Shown here in pieces: positions 35,671-43,638 of a stretch of DNA of 64,000 nucleotides. The notes beneath the pieces are model-generated. The model had not been told where the DNA came from, made no database searches, and was given only the letters and a program-made list of their open reading frames with translations. Origin of the DNA: JBAXTE01 sp963556065 (GTDB lineage: Bacteria > Bacteroidota > Bacteroidia > Bacteroidales > WCHB1-69); NCBI GenBank assembly GCA_963556065.3, contig CAUVYH020000017.1, forward strand, positions 124,001 through 188,000. The letters run 5' to 3'. Position 1 is the first letter of the stretch. Each line of letters begins with the position of its first letter. The position numbers and the translations under genes were made by a program.

Positions 35671-35777
35671 AATTGATGTTTTTAAATAAACGCTCTAATT
35701 TACACGCAAATAACATTCCAAAAAATAAATTCAAACGTTTTTTTTTGTTAAGAGTTATAAAACAACTTTTTTTGTAG

Positions 35778-35785
35778 TACTTTTG
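35778..35785 (+). promoter_or_regulatory. -7 element of the exported three-gene cluster
   Basis: TACTTTTG, an exact TAnnTTTG match, 33 bases before the first ATG of the cluster. Confidence 0.5.
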
Positions 35786-35817
35786 TATGGGGTTATAAGG
35801 TCTTAAGACAAACAACA

Positions 35818-36810
35818 ATGAAAAACATAATTAAATATGTATTGCTGGGGGGAGTGGTTTTTGGATTTTGGAGCCATGCCCTCGGACAATCGGCCTTAGG
35901 TCAGCTTGAAACAATTGCCGGTCAAAGCGCCGGTAGTGTAAATGTACCTACACCTTCAACTCCTTCGGGAGATCATAAGGTGATTACGCCTTCAAAGCAA
36001 CCCCAAACTGTAAAAAAGTCTTCAGTTTCTGTTCCTTCCACACAAACTGTAGTTACAGGTATGGTTATGCAAAGTGTGTTGAACAGCATTTTTAGCACTC
36101 CTTCCGGACCAAGCGAAGCGGATTTAAAGGCACAACGAGATGCTGAGATTGCTGCAGCTAGAGCCGCTGAGGAAAAAAGAATAGCTGATTCGTTGTTTCA
36201 GATTAAACATAATAAACTGATTCGGGAATCCAAAACTTTGAATAATGGTACTGTAATGAATCTGAAAACGCTTGACGACCGGAAACTAACCCCAAGTTAT
36301 GTGCCTCCTTTGGCCCCATCACAGCCAGGTAGCAATATTCCGGATCATTACATTATTGATTTCGAACGGTCTTTAGTGAATACAATTATCGGGAAAATCG
36401 CACCGAATAATATTTTAAAATATGGAGGAATTGCCACAAATGACCTGATTTTCGAAGATATTAAAGCCGGAATTGATTGTTTTAGTACTACTTCTACGTA
36501 TTGCCCATCTACTTCAACAATTTTAAAAAATGCACTTGGAAATGCCTCCAAAGATATGGCTACTCAATTTGTGGGGGATAAAGTTGGAGATTTCGTTGAA
36601 GCAGGAAATGGTAAGTTTTATAGTGCCATTGCATCCAAAAAAATGATAAAAAACGATCCGTTAATACGATATGTTGACGGGGTTGTAACGGAAGGAAAAA
36701 TTGCTGAAATAGGAAAAGCATATACTAAAATTGCTTCTATGGGGCAAGATGGTTTCGACTTTGGAAATGATATCAGACAAGTATGGGGAAAATATAAAAG
36801 TGAAGAATAA
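35818..36810 (+). CDS. Exported protein of unknown function, first gene of the envelope cluster
   Basis: A 330-residue protein with a signal peptide (residues 1-23, SHALGQS). A Ser/Thr/Pro/Val-rich low-complexity linker (about 40-75) follows, then a short Ala/Glu/Arg helix likely to be coiled coil (about 100-127; EIAAARAAEEKRIADSL). The C-terminal part (from about 175) is mixed alpha/beta with two Cys near 222-230 that could form a disulfide. No known domain is recognised. Two exported proteins follow on the same strand, and the three look like one functional unit. Function unknown. Confidence 0.65.
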   Translation: MKNIIKYVLLGGVVFGFWSHALGQSALGQLETIAGQSAGSVNVPTPSTPSGDHKVITPSKQPQTVKKSSVSVPSTQTVVTGMVMQSVLNSIFSTPSGPSEADLKAQRDAEIAAARAAEEKRIADSLFQIKHNKLIRESKTLNNGTVMNLKTLDDRKLTPSYVPPLAPSQPGSNIPDHYIIDFERSLVNTIIGKIAPNNILKYGGIATNDLIFEDIKAGIDCFSTTSTYCPSTSTILKNALGNASKDMATQFVGDKVGDFVEAGNGKFYSAIASKKMIKNDPLIRYVDGVVTEGKIAEIGKAYTKIASMGQDGFDFGNDIRQVWGKYKSEE

Positions 36811-36864
36811 GTCCGGTTGTTCATTAAATAATCAAAATCGGATATATTAACAATAAGTAATTTT

Positions 36865-37713
36865 ATGGTGAGATTCGACCAAATCAAAAGCAATTTAATT
36901 CCGCTTTCAATCTTGATAATATTTCTTCTGGTTAGTTTTCCCATTTTTGGGAACCCAGCTGACAAGTCCGACTCTCTGCGTTTTGAAGTTCTTTTAAATC
37001 AGAAAATGCTTGCCGAGGATAGTATTTCCATCGATTTTATAACTTCTGTTGAGGTAACTTCAAGTCAGTTGATTTTGCTTTCTTCAGCCAACAGGTATTA
37101 TTTGTTGGGATGGGGTGGAATCAAAACCTCTGGACAGGTGCTTTCCGATAGCATCAGTGCGTTTGCTTATACTCCCGATGGCTACTTGTTGATGGTGAGT
37201 CGTAATAGCCTCTGTTTTCTCGATTCGACAGGAAAACTTGACAAATTGCATGATCTTCCCAACGGGAACATGGCTATTTCTTCCGGAGAAAATGTGATGT
37301 ATTTATACGATCGTGAAAAAAATAAAGAAAAATATCCGCTATATGTTTTGACTAAGGGTGGACTTTTTACAGGAATATTCGATATGCCGGATCCGATTTC
37401 TGCCGTTGCAGAGATTCATAAAACCATCCTGTTTTCTTCGCTAAACACACTTTTTGCATTCGATCCGAAAACCAGAAAGCTGGAAGCCATGGCTGCAATT
37501 GAAAATCAGAAAGAAATTATTTCCATTGCGATTAATCCCAAAAGCAATACGATCTACTTCGCTTCAAAAGATGCGATATATGCTCTTAAAGAACATGGAA
37601 TCACATTGATTACCGATAAATTTGGGGGAACGCTCAAATATTTTAACCATAGTCTTATGGTTTTTGATGCCGATAAAAAGCTTTTAATACGAATCGTAGG
37701 TTTTGAAAAATAA
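36865..37713 (+). CDS. Exported protein with beta-propeller-like repeats, second gene of the envelope cluster
   Basis: A 282-residue protein with a hydrophobic signal (residues 11-30; LSILIIFLLVSFPIFG). The mature part alternates short strands in a propeller-like rhythm: LILLSSANRYYLLGWGG, AFAYTPDGYLLMVS, SLCFLDSTGKL, VMYLYDRE, TLFAFDPKTRKLE, SIAINPKSNTIYFASKDAIY and KYFNHSLMVFDADKKLLIRI. This would give about six blades, but no named family is recognised. It may be a protein- or glycan-binding partner of its neighbours. The gene is 54 bases after the previous one and 24 bases before the TPR/barrel gene. Confidence 0.65.
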   Translation: MVRFDQIKSNLIPLSILIIFLLVSFPIFGNPADKSDSLRFEVLLNQKMLAEDSISIDFITSVEVTSSQLILLSSANRYYLLGWGGIKTSGQVLSDSISAFAYTPDGYLLMVSRNSLCFLDSTGKLDKLHDLPNGNMAISSGENVMYLYDREKNKEKYPLYVLTKGGLFTGIFDMPDPISAVAEIHKTILFSSLNTLFAFDPKTRKLEAMAAIENQKEIISIAINPKSNTIYFASKDAIYALKEHGITLITDKFGGTLKYFNHSLMVFDADKKLLIRIVGFEK

Positions 37714-37737
37714 TCATGATTTAAAATAATAAATGAT

Positions 37738-39810
37738 ATGATAAAAAAATGGTATAAATTTGATAATAATAGATTTGCAAGCGAATCATTAGCTTATTGC
37801 TTTGTTGTTTTATTCGGATTGTTGGTATTTGGAAGCTATACAGGGAAGGCACAAACCAAATACCAAAAAATATGTATGCAAGGTTTTTCATCTGAAGACC
37901 GTGGCGATCTCGATCAAGCTATAAAGTATTATTCCGATGCCATTGTGTTGAAGCCTGCAACTTATGATGCTTATGGACAAAGAGCTAATGCTTATTTTAA
38001 AAGTGAACGATATGAAGAAGCAATTGCCGATGCCACAAAAGCAATTTCCTTAAATCCCGGATCTGTACTTTTGTATCATTTGAGGGGAAACTGTTATTTA
38101 GAAGCCCAAAGCTTCGACAATGCAATCGCTGATTATAGTTTTGCAATTTCGAATGGGAAAGAACATAATTATACCGGAATATATCCCGCGATTGAAAACA
38201 AGCAAAATTGCCATCTCTATTTTAAAAGGGCAAAAGCTTTGTACTATAACAAGCAATTTCTGTTTGCAATAAATGACTTGTCTCGTGCTATTAATCTTGC
38301 TACTCAACTGAAAATACAAACGGATTATATGTATTATTGGCGGGGACGTTGCAATGTGGAACTTGAAAATTACAAAGAAGCGGTTAAAGATTTGGAGGTC
38401 TCCATTGTCGGGTTTCCACAAGATGTAAATATGAACTATTATCTTGGGCTTTCATATTTTAAATCAGGGAATAATGAAAAGGCAAAACAGTATGCCTTAA
38501 AACTTATTGATCTGGATCTTTCAAACGAAAAATACTTTTCCGGCGATATTTTATTCTCCATTTATGACCTTGCAAAAAGACGGGGAGTAGCTTTGCAATA
38601 TTTCTCACAAGCAAGAGAGAAAATCAATGATTTTAAAAATGTCACTACAGCATACTTTTTAAATTTAAAGGCAGATGAAGCATTTCAGTATCTTGATTCA
38701 GCATGGTTTATGGCTCCAAAGTTAAACGACAAGGATGCTCGTCTAAGAGACAGTATTGTTGAAGCCTATTTTGTTGTTTATCCGAAACTCAAAGAGAAAC
38801 CTCAAATTCCGGAGAGTGTGAGAAGATATGTTGTGCAAGCCACAAGCGCAGCGGAAGAGAATAACCACAACAAGTCTATTGGTTTATGGAATAAAGTGCT
38901 ATCCATAATTCCCTATTATCCGATGGCTTTTTACAACTGCGCACTTCTTAGGGAATTTTCGGGGAATTACAATTTGGCTATTATTGATATGAAAAAATAT
39001 CTCAGACTTGTTCCGGATGCTGAAGATGCCCGAAGTGCTCAGGATAAGATTTACTTGTGGGAATCGAAAGCGACAACTCAAAAAACAAAAATGATAAACA
39101 ATCCTTACCCCGAAATTACGGCTAAATTGCGAGAAAAAGCAACCCAGTCGCTGGGAATGTATTATGTGTCTTTTGTGATGGGAGGCGGTGTGGGATTTCA
39201 TTATGGCGATAATACTAGTCTGAGCAACTATTGGTCGTCACTCGGGCATACTGCCGACGAAAACAAATATGGGGGAAATTTCAGGATGGCCTATTCAGGA
39301 GATGCAGAGCTTATGATAAGGCCGGTTCCACGTTTTTCATTTGGAGGCTTCGGCAAAATTATGGGTGGAATAGGAAAATCGACAACTATTGGGACGGAAA
39401 AGCATAACTTAAATATGGCTAGTTTTCAGTATGGGGGTGCGGCTCGTCTTTTTCTGACATTAAATAATATGATGGAATCCCCCGATTTATATTTGCAGTT
39501 CAAGTATGGCGTAAATAAGGTGGATGGCTATTATAGTAAATCCGTAAACTCAATTGTGAATTATTGTGATGATATAACCGGAAGCGCTCCTGTTTTTGCT
39601 ATTGGATTCGGGTTTGGGGGAAAAGTAGGCAAAGTAAGTTATCTCACCATGGATCTGGAATACTTCAACTCTACAGTTGATGTTTTAAATTCCAAGGTAA
39701 CGGTAAACGATGCAACTCCATCTGCGATCGGGACAACCGGAACAATAAATGCGTCTGCTAATTACAGTGGTTTGATGATAAGATTTATGCTGTTGGGTTT
39801 CTGTTTTTAA
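37738..39810 (+). CDS. TPR protein with a C-terminal outer-membrane beta-barrel-like domain
   Basis: A 690-residue protein with a signal segment (about residues 17-40, ending TGKAQ). At least six tetratricopeptide repeats run from about 50 to 250 (DLDQAIKYYSDAIVLKP, RYEEAIADATKAISLNPGS, SFDNAIADYSFAIS, FAINDLSRAINLA, YKEAVKDLEVSIVGFP). Further TPR-like helices occur at 380-450. The last 230 residues switch to Gly/Tyr/Phe-rich alternating strands (VMGGGVGFHYGD, FSFGGFGKIMGGIGK, APVFAIGFGFGGKVG) and end in Phe, which suggests an outer-membrane barrel of about eight strands. It closes the three-gene cluster before a bidirectional terminator. Function unknown; a periplasmic scaffold attached to the outer membrane is the natural guess. 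Confidence 0.7.
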   Translation: MIKKWYKFDNNRFASESLAYCFVVLFGLLVFGSYTGKAQTKYQKICMQGFSSEDRGDLDQAIKYYSDAIVLKPATYDAYGQRANAYFKSERYEEAIADATKAISLNPGSVLLYHLRGNCYLEAQSFDNAIADYSFAISNGKEHNYTGIYPAIENKQNCHLYFKRAKALYYNKQFLFAINDLSRAINLATQLKIQTDYMYYWRGRCNVELENYKEAVKDLEVSIVGFPQDVNMNYYLGLSYFKSGNNEKAKQYALKLIDLDLSNEKYFSGDILFSIYDLAKRRGVALQYFSQAREKINDFKNVTTAYFLNLKADEAFQYLDSAWFMAPKLNDKDARLRDSIVEAYFVVYPKLKEKPQIPESVRRYVVQATSAAEENNHNKSIGLWNKVLSIIPYYPMAFYNCALLREFSGNYNLAIIDMKKYLRLVPDAEDARSAQDKIYLWESKATTQKTKMINNPYPEITAKLREKATQSLGMYYVSFVMGGGVGFHYGDNTSLSNYWSSLGHTADENKYGGNFRMAYSGDAELMIRPVPRFSFGGFGKIMGGIGKSTTIGTEKHNLNMASFQYGGAARLFLTLNNMMESPDLYLQFKYGVNKVDGYYSKSVNSIVNYCDDITGSAPVFAIGFGFGGKVGKVSYLTMDLEYFNSTVDVLNSKVTVNDATPSAIGTTGTINASANYSGLMIRFMLLGFCF

Positions 39811-39840
39811 TTAAAAGATATTAATCGATAATCGAAACAA

Positions 39841-39880
39841 AAAGAGGAATTATCCAAATTGGGCAATTCCTCTTTTATAT
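39841..39880. terminator. Bidirectional terminator between the TPR/barrel gene and pntB
   Basis: Perfect 11-base stem AAAGAGGAATT (39841-39851) with AATTCCTCTTT (39865-39875), T-rich on the plus side and, on the minus side, TTTTT from the adjoining As. It serves both convergent genes. Confidence 0.8.
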
Positions 39881-39894
39881 TCGATTTATAGACT

Positions 39895-41322
39895 TTAGTC
39901 CAAGGCTTTCACTTCATTTACCAATGCTTGAAGTGTCGCTTTTGCATCGCCGAAGAGCATGCGGGTACGCTCGTGATAGAAAAGATAGTTTTCAATGGCA
40001 GCATAACCTTTTCCCATACCACGTTTCAACACCACTACGTTTTTGGCATCTTGTACCTTTACAATAGGCATTCCGTAAATCGGGCTGGAAGGGTCATCTT
40101 CTGCCGCTGGATTAACCACGTCATTTGCTCCAATTACAATAACGACATCGGTATTTGGCATATCGCCGTTTATTTCATCCGATTCCACTAATTTGTCGTA
40201 AGGAACATCGGCTTCGGCCAAGAGGACGTTCATGTGCCCTGGCATACGACCTGCTACCGGATGAATGGCGTATTTTACATCTACGCCCTTGGCTTCAAGT
40301 AGTTGATCTAATTCGTGGCATAAGTGCTGAGCTTGAGCTACAGCCAAACCATAACCGGGAACAATCACTACTTTTTGTGAATAGCTCAAAAGCACCGCCA
40401 TATCGCTGAGTGAAATCTCTTTAATAGTACCGGCTTCCTTGTTCGAAGCAGCTCCTCCACCGCCAAAAGCACCAATGATGACATTCAGCAAGGAACGATT
40501 CATGGCTTTACACATCAACACGGTTAAAATGGTTCCGGCAGAGCCTACCAAAATACCTCCGGTGAGCATTGCTTGATTGCTGTATAAAAAACCACCCATT
40601 GCGGCAGCAACGCCTGTAAACGAGTTGAGTAATGAGATCACCACTGGCATGTCGGCCCCACCGATTGGCATGACAAAGAGTATTCCGTAAACAACAGAAG
40701 CTCCTAAAAGTACATATACCAATCCCATGTTTTCGGCAGGATTGATATTGCCAAGCGACATCACATACCCAATATAGGCAAGGATTCCGACGAGCAAAGT
40801 CATATTGAAATATTTCAGCACTTTAATCCTCAAATCACCGATTCGTCCGTCGAGCTTTCCAAAGGCAACCATACTTCCCGAAAAGGAGACGGTTCCGATA
40901 AAAAGCCCCAGCATGATGGAAAGCACATGTCCATTCATCATACCTTCTCTGGCAATAAGTTCTGTGCTGATATGCGGAAACTCCATGATAGAGATTAAGG
41001 CGGCAGCACCACCGCCCATTCCGTTAAAAAGAGAAACCAGCTGAGGCATGGCTGTCATTTTTACTTTTTTTGCCACCATCCAGCCAATGATGGATCCGAT
41101 TGCAATTGCAATAAGGATTAGTGGAATGTTTTCAATGTGTTCACCTTTAGAATTAGTGTGCCACAGGAGCGTTGCCACAATGGCTATGGTCATGCCTAAT
41201 GCAGCCCACAGGTTCCCTCCACGGGCACTTGCCGGATTACTAAGTTTTTTCAATCCAATGATAAAAAGAACCGATGCCAAAATGTAGCAGATTTCAAGTA
41301 TATATTTTCCTATTAATTCCAT
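39895..41322 (-). CDS. pntB: Proton-translocating NAD(P) transhydrogenase, beta subunit
   Basis: A 475-residue subunit. The N-terminal two thirds hold about nine membrane helices (domain II; for example GNLWAALGMTIAIVATLLWH). The last 150 residues are the NADP(H)-binding domain III, with VVIVPGYGLAVAQAQHLCHE, YAIHPVAGRMPGHMNVLLAE and TDVVIVIGANDVVNPAA. With the alpha chains it couples hydride transfer between NADH and NADP+ to proton flow, supplying NADPH. It is the third gene after pntAA and pntAB on the same strand, separated from pntAB by 160 bases without a gene. Confidence 0.96.
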   Translation of the reverse strand: MELIGKYILEICYILASVLFIIGLKKLSNPASARGGNLWAALGMTIAIVATLLWHTNSKGEHIENIPLILIAIAIGSIIGWMVAKKVKMTAMPQLVSLFNGMGGGAAALISIMEFPHISTELIAREGMMNGHVLSIMLGLFIGTVSFSGSMVAFGKLDGRIGDLRIKVLKYFNMTLLVGILAYIGYVMSLGNINPAENMGLVYVLLGASVVYGILFVMPIGGADMPVVISLLNSFTGVAAAMGGFLYSNQAMLTGGILVGSAGTILTVLMCKAMNRSLLNVIIGAFGGGGAASNKEAGTIKEISLSDMAVLLSYSQKVVIVPGYGLAVAQAQHLCHELDQLLEAKGVDVKYAIHPVAGRMPGHMNVLLAEADVPYDKLVESDEINGDMPNTDVVIVIGANDVVNPAAEDDPSSPIYGMPIVKVQDAKNVVVLKRGMGKGYAAIENYLFYHERTRMLFGDAKATLQALVNEVKALD

Positions 41323-41482
41323 ATAATCAATGTTTTTAATAATTAATGTGTTTCTAAATTTTCAGGATATTCTTTTATAGTTGTCATACTGGGTTTATCG
41401 AGGTGTCTTTGACGAAGAGTAGTCTTCAATTAACTCAGACGGACACTAATAAATATGAATATTTTCTGTCAATTTTATCCTT

Positions 41483-41794
41483 TTATTTTTTACCCGGTTT
41501 CTTTTTAAACATTTCGAGCATCCGGTCGGTTACCACGAATCCGCCGACTACGTTGAGTGTTCCCAGCAATACAGCCAAAAAGCCTAGAATAAGAGCAGCA
41601 GTAGTCTCGGCATGACCCATCACGATGATTGCCCCAACGATGACTACTCCATGAATTGCGTTTGCTCCCGACATCAAAGGGGTGTGAAGCACCGCGGGCA
41701 CATGTGAGATAACCTCAATCCCCAAGAAAATGGAGAGGATGACAATAATAAACATGTCTTTATTGTCGTAGATAAATTGTAGAACGGCTTCCAT
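41483..41794 (-). CDS. pntAB: NAD(P) transhydrogenase, membrane alpha-2 subunit
   Basis: A 103-residue protein with three or four membrane helices (MFIIVILSIFLGIEVISHVP, ANAIHGVVIVGAIIVMG, ALILGFLAVLLGTLNVVGGF). It corresponds to the C-terminal membrane part of the fused E. coli PntA. In this split form it provides helices of the proton channel. It begins one base after the pntAA stop codon, so translation is coupled. The 160-base gap before pntB (41323-41482) holds no gene and no clear terminator, so pntB is probably still co-transcribed. Confidence 0.93.
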   Translation of the reverse strand: MEAVLQFIYDNKDMFIIVILSIFLGIEVISHVPAVLHTPLMSGANAIHGVVIVGAIIVMGHAETTAALILGFLAVLLGTLNVVGGFVVTDRMLEMFKKKPGKK

Positions 41795-41795
41795 A

Positions 41796-42923
41796 TTATT
41801 TGTTTATTGTTGATTTTACACGTTGATTGATAATTTCATTTTTATGTGTGATGCAGCAACCGGCAATGATTTCATCTTCAAAATTCAGTTGTAATGCTCC
41901 TGATTTATCCACCATTAATTTTAATAGATTGATAACATTTTTCCCGAACATCTTGGATGCGTCCGAAGGCATTGTAGAGGGGTAATAAGACTGGCCGACT
42001 ATCTGTACTCCGTTTACGATAACGGTCTTTTGATCTTGAGTGAGTTCGCAATTTCCACCGGTAGATGCAGCAATATCAATGATTACCGAGCCAGGTTTCA
42101 TGGCTTCTACCGTTTCTTTTTTAATTAGTACCGGAGCCTTTTTCCCTGGTATCTGAGCGGTACATATCAGCACATCCGATTTTATTGCTTGATTGTGGAT
42201 AGCTTCCTGTTGACGAATTTTGAATTCTTCCGTTTGTTCTACCGCATAGCCGCCTGCAGCGACATCGCTAAGAGCACCTTCTACCTCCACAAATTTTCCA
42301 CCGAGACTCATTACTTGTTCCTTCACTTCGGGACGAACGTCAAATACAAACACTTGTGCTCCCAACTTGCGAGAAGTGGCTATTGCCTGCAATCCGGCAA
42401 CACCTGCACCAAGTATCAATACTTTAGCCGGTGTGATTGTTCCGGCGGCGGTCATAAACATCGGAAAAAACTTTGGCAAGTGCATGGCAGCATCCAAAAC
42501 AGCTCTGTATCCGGCTACCGTGGCCATCGAGGATAAAATGTCCATCGCTTGTCCGCGGGTAACCCGCGGGATCATATCAAGACTGAAGCTGGTTAGTTGC
42601 TTTTGCAGCAATTCGTTCACGTAATCGTGGTTTACCAGCGGGTTGAATGCCGAAATTACAACGGTATTTTCTTTAACTAAGGAAAGTTCTTGAATTTCGA
42701 GCGGATTTATCGAAACAATAAGATCCGAATTTGATAGTACCGATTTTCGATCGGAAACTTCCGCTCCCTCGTCGATATACCATTGATTTGAAGCAAAAGC
42801 ACGCTCTCCGGCACCTTCTTCGATAAGCACTGAAGCGCCTAATTTTTTAAGTTCTTTTACAGATTCCGGCAACAAAACTACTCTGTTTTCGGAAACGGGT
42901 TCTTTTATAATTCCTATTTTCAT
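41796..42923 (-). CDS. pntAA: NAD(P) transhydrogenase, soluble alpha-1 subunit
   Basis: A 375-residue NAD(H)-binding domain I subunit, related to alanine dehydrogenase. The start MKIGIIKEPVSENRVVLLPE is typical. The mobile-loop region RGQAMDILSSMATVAGYRA (123-141) and the Rossmann motif GAGVAG (172-177), followed by VFVFDVRPEVKEQ, are intact. The IPGKKAPVLI and STGGNCELT blocks are also present. It binds NAD(H) on the cytoplasmic face and exchanges hydride with NADP(H) on PntB. It heads the pntAA-pntAB-pntB operon with a probable promoter at 42981-42988. Confidence 0.95.
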   Translation of the reverse strand: MKIGIIKEPVSENRVVLLPESVKELKKLGASVLIEEGAGERAFASNQWYIDEGAEVSDRKSVLSNSDLIVSINPLEIQELSLVKENTVVISAFNPLVNHDYVNELLQKQLTSFSLDMIPRVTRGQAMDILSSMATVAGYRAVLDAAMHLPKFFPMFMTAAGTITPAKVLILGAGVAGLQAIATSRKLGAQVFVFDVRPEVKEQVMSLGGKFVEVEGALSDVAAGGYAVEQTEEFKIRQQEAIHNQAIKSDVLICTAQIPGKKAPVLIKKETVEAMKPGSVIIDIAASTGGNCELTQDQKTVIVNGVQIVGQSYYPSTMPSDASKMFGKNVINLLKLMVDKSGALQLNFEDEIIAGCCITHKNEIINQRVKSTINK

Positions 42924-42980
42924 AAATTTCTAATTAGTTGCATTAACAACAACGTTTCTTTCCTTTTGTTGAATTGTTTA

Positions 42981-42988
42981 CAAATGTA
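42981..42988 (-). promoter_or_regulatory. -7 element of the pnt operon
   Basis: TACATTTG on the minus strand, an exact TAnnTTTG match, 58 bases before the pntAA ATG. The rest of 42989-43248 shows nothing recognisable. Confidence 0.5.
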
Positions 42989-43248
42989 TAAATTTTCCAT
43001 ATAAAAATCGAGTTTATTATCCCGAAATGTAAAAATATACACCTCGTAAAAATATACAATATAATTTCAATGCTTTTTTATTACCAACTGCTTTTGTTTT
43101 CAATAATTCGATTTATGGCGAATCACAATAATTCAACATTTATTGTAAAACCCGATTGAAAGAAATAGTCGTTAAAGGTGGGCACTGCGGGGACTGACAC
43201 ATTAATTCTTTCTGGCTTTAGTTTTGAACAGATATTTATGTAGCTCTA

Positions 43249-43279
43249 TTGCATAGTCTGGGCTAAAATTGTATCTTTG
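43249..43279 (+). promoter_or_regulatory. Promoter of the lipoprotein-U32 operon
   Basis: TTG (43249-43251) and TATCTTTG (43272-43279) are 20 bases apart, the expected Bacteroidota arrangement. The -7 box is 17 bases before the ATG. Confidence 0.65.
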
Positions 43280-43296
43280 TTTTAAATTTTATCTAC

Positions 43297-43638
43297 ATGA
43301 AACGATTTAATTATTCACCCATTCATAGTCGGTTTTTTTGCTTAGGATTTGCTTTTATCTTTTGTTCTTTATTTTTGTTTTCGTGCAGAAGCGAGGAATG
43401 TAATAAAAATCGAAAGATTAGAATTCAGGCGATGGTTATGGCGCTTAACCAATCTTATTCGGATAGTGTGGCTGTTCGTGAGTATGCTGAAAAATCGATA
43501 GACGCAATCATCGATAAGTTTGGATGCGAAAGTTTGAAAAAGCCAAATCTCCCGCCTGATCAGCAAAAAGAGTTGCTTAAAGAAGTAGAAGAAGAAAACA
43601 AAGAACTGTTAGAACGTCTCGAAAACAGTCGTCGATGA
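43297..43638 (+). CDS. Small lipoprotein of unknown function
   Basis: A 113-residue protein with a signal of about 28 residues and a lipobox (FLFSC, Cys30), followed directly by ECNKNRK. The mature part is mostly helical and highly charged, ending in a Glu/Lys-rich stretch (QQKELLKEVEEENKELLERL) that should form a coiled coil. No family is recognised. Its stop overlaps the start of the U32 protein gene (ATGA), so the two are translationally coupled. This coupling to an RNA-modification gene is probably just operon packing. Confidence 0.7.
   Translation: MKRFNYSPIHSRFFCLGFAFIFCSLFLFSCRSEECNKNRKIRIQAMVMALNQSYSDSVAVREYAEKSIDAIIDKFGCESLKKPNLPPDQQKELLKEVEEENKELLERLENSRR

Noticed and set aside
35319..35689. 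Plus-strand frames across the FPD-repeat gene
   Set aside because: They arise because the repeated DNA is open in several frames; only the minus-strand frame has a signal peptide and a regular repeat.
41323..41482. Possible small gene or terminator between pntAB and pntB
   Set aside because: No start with a conserved product and no T-rich hairpin were seen; treated as an intergenic spacer within the operon.
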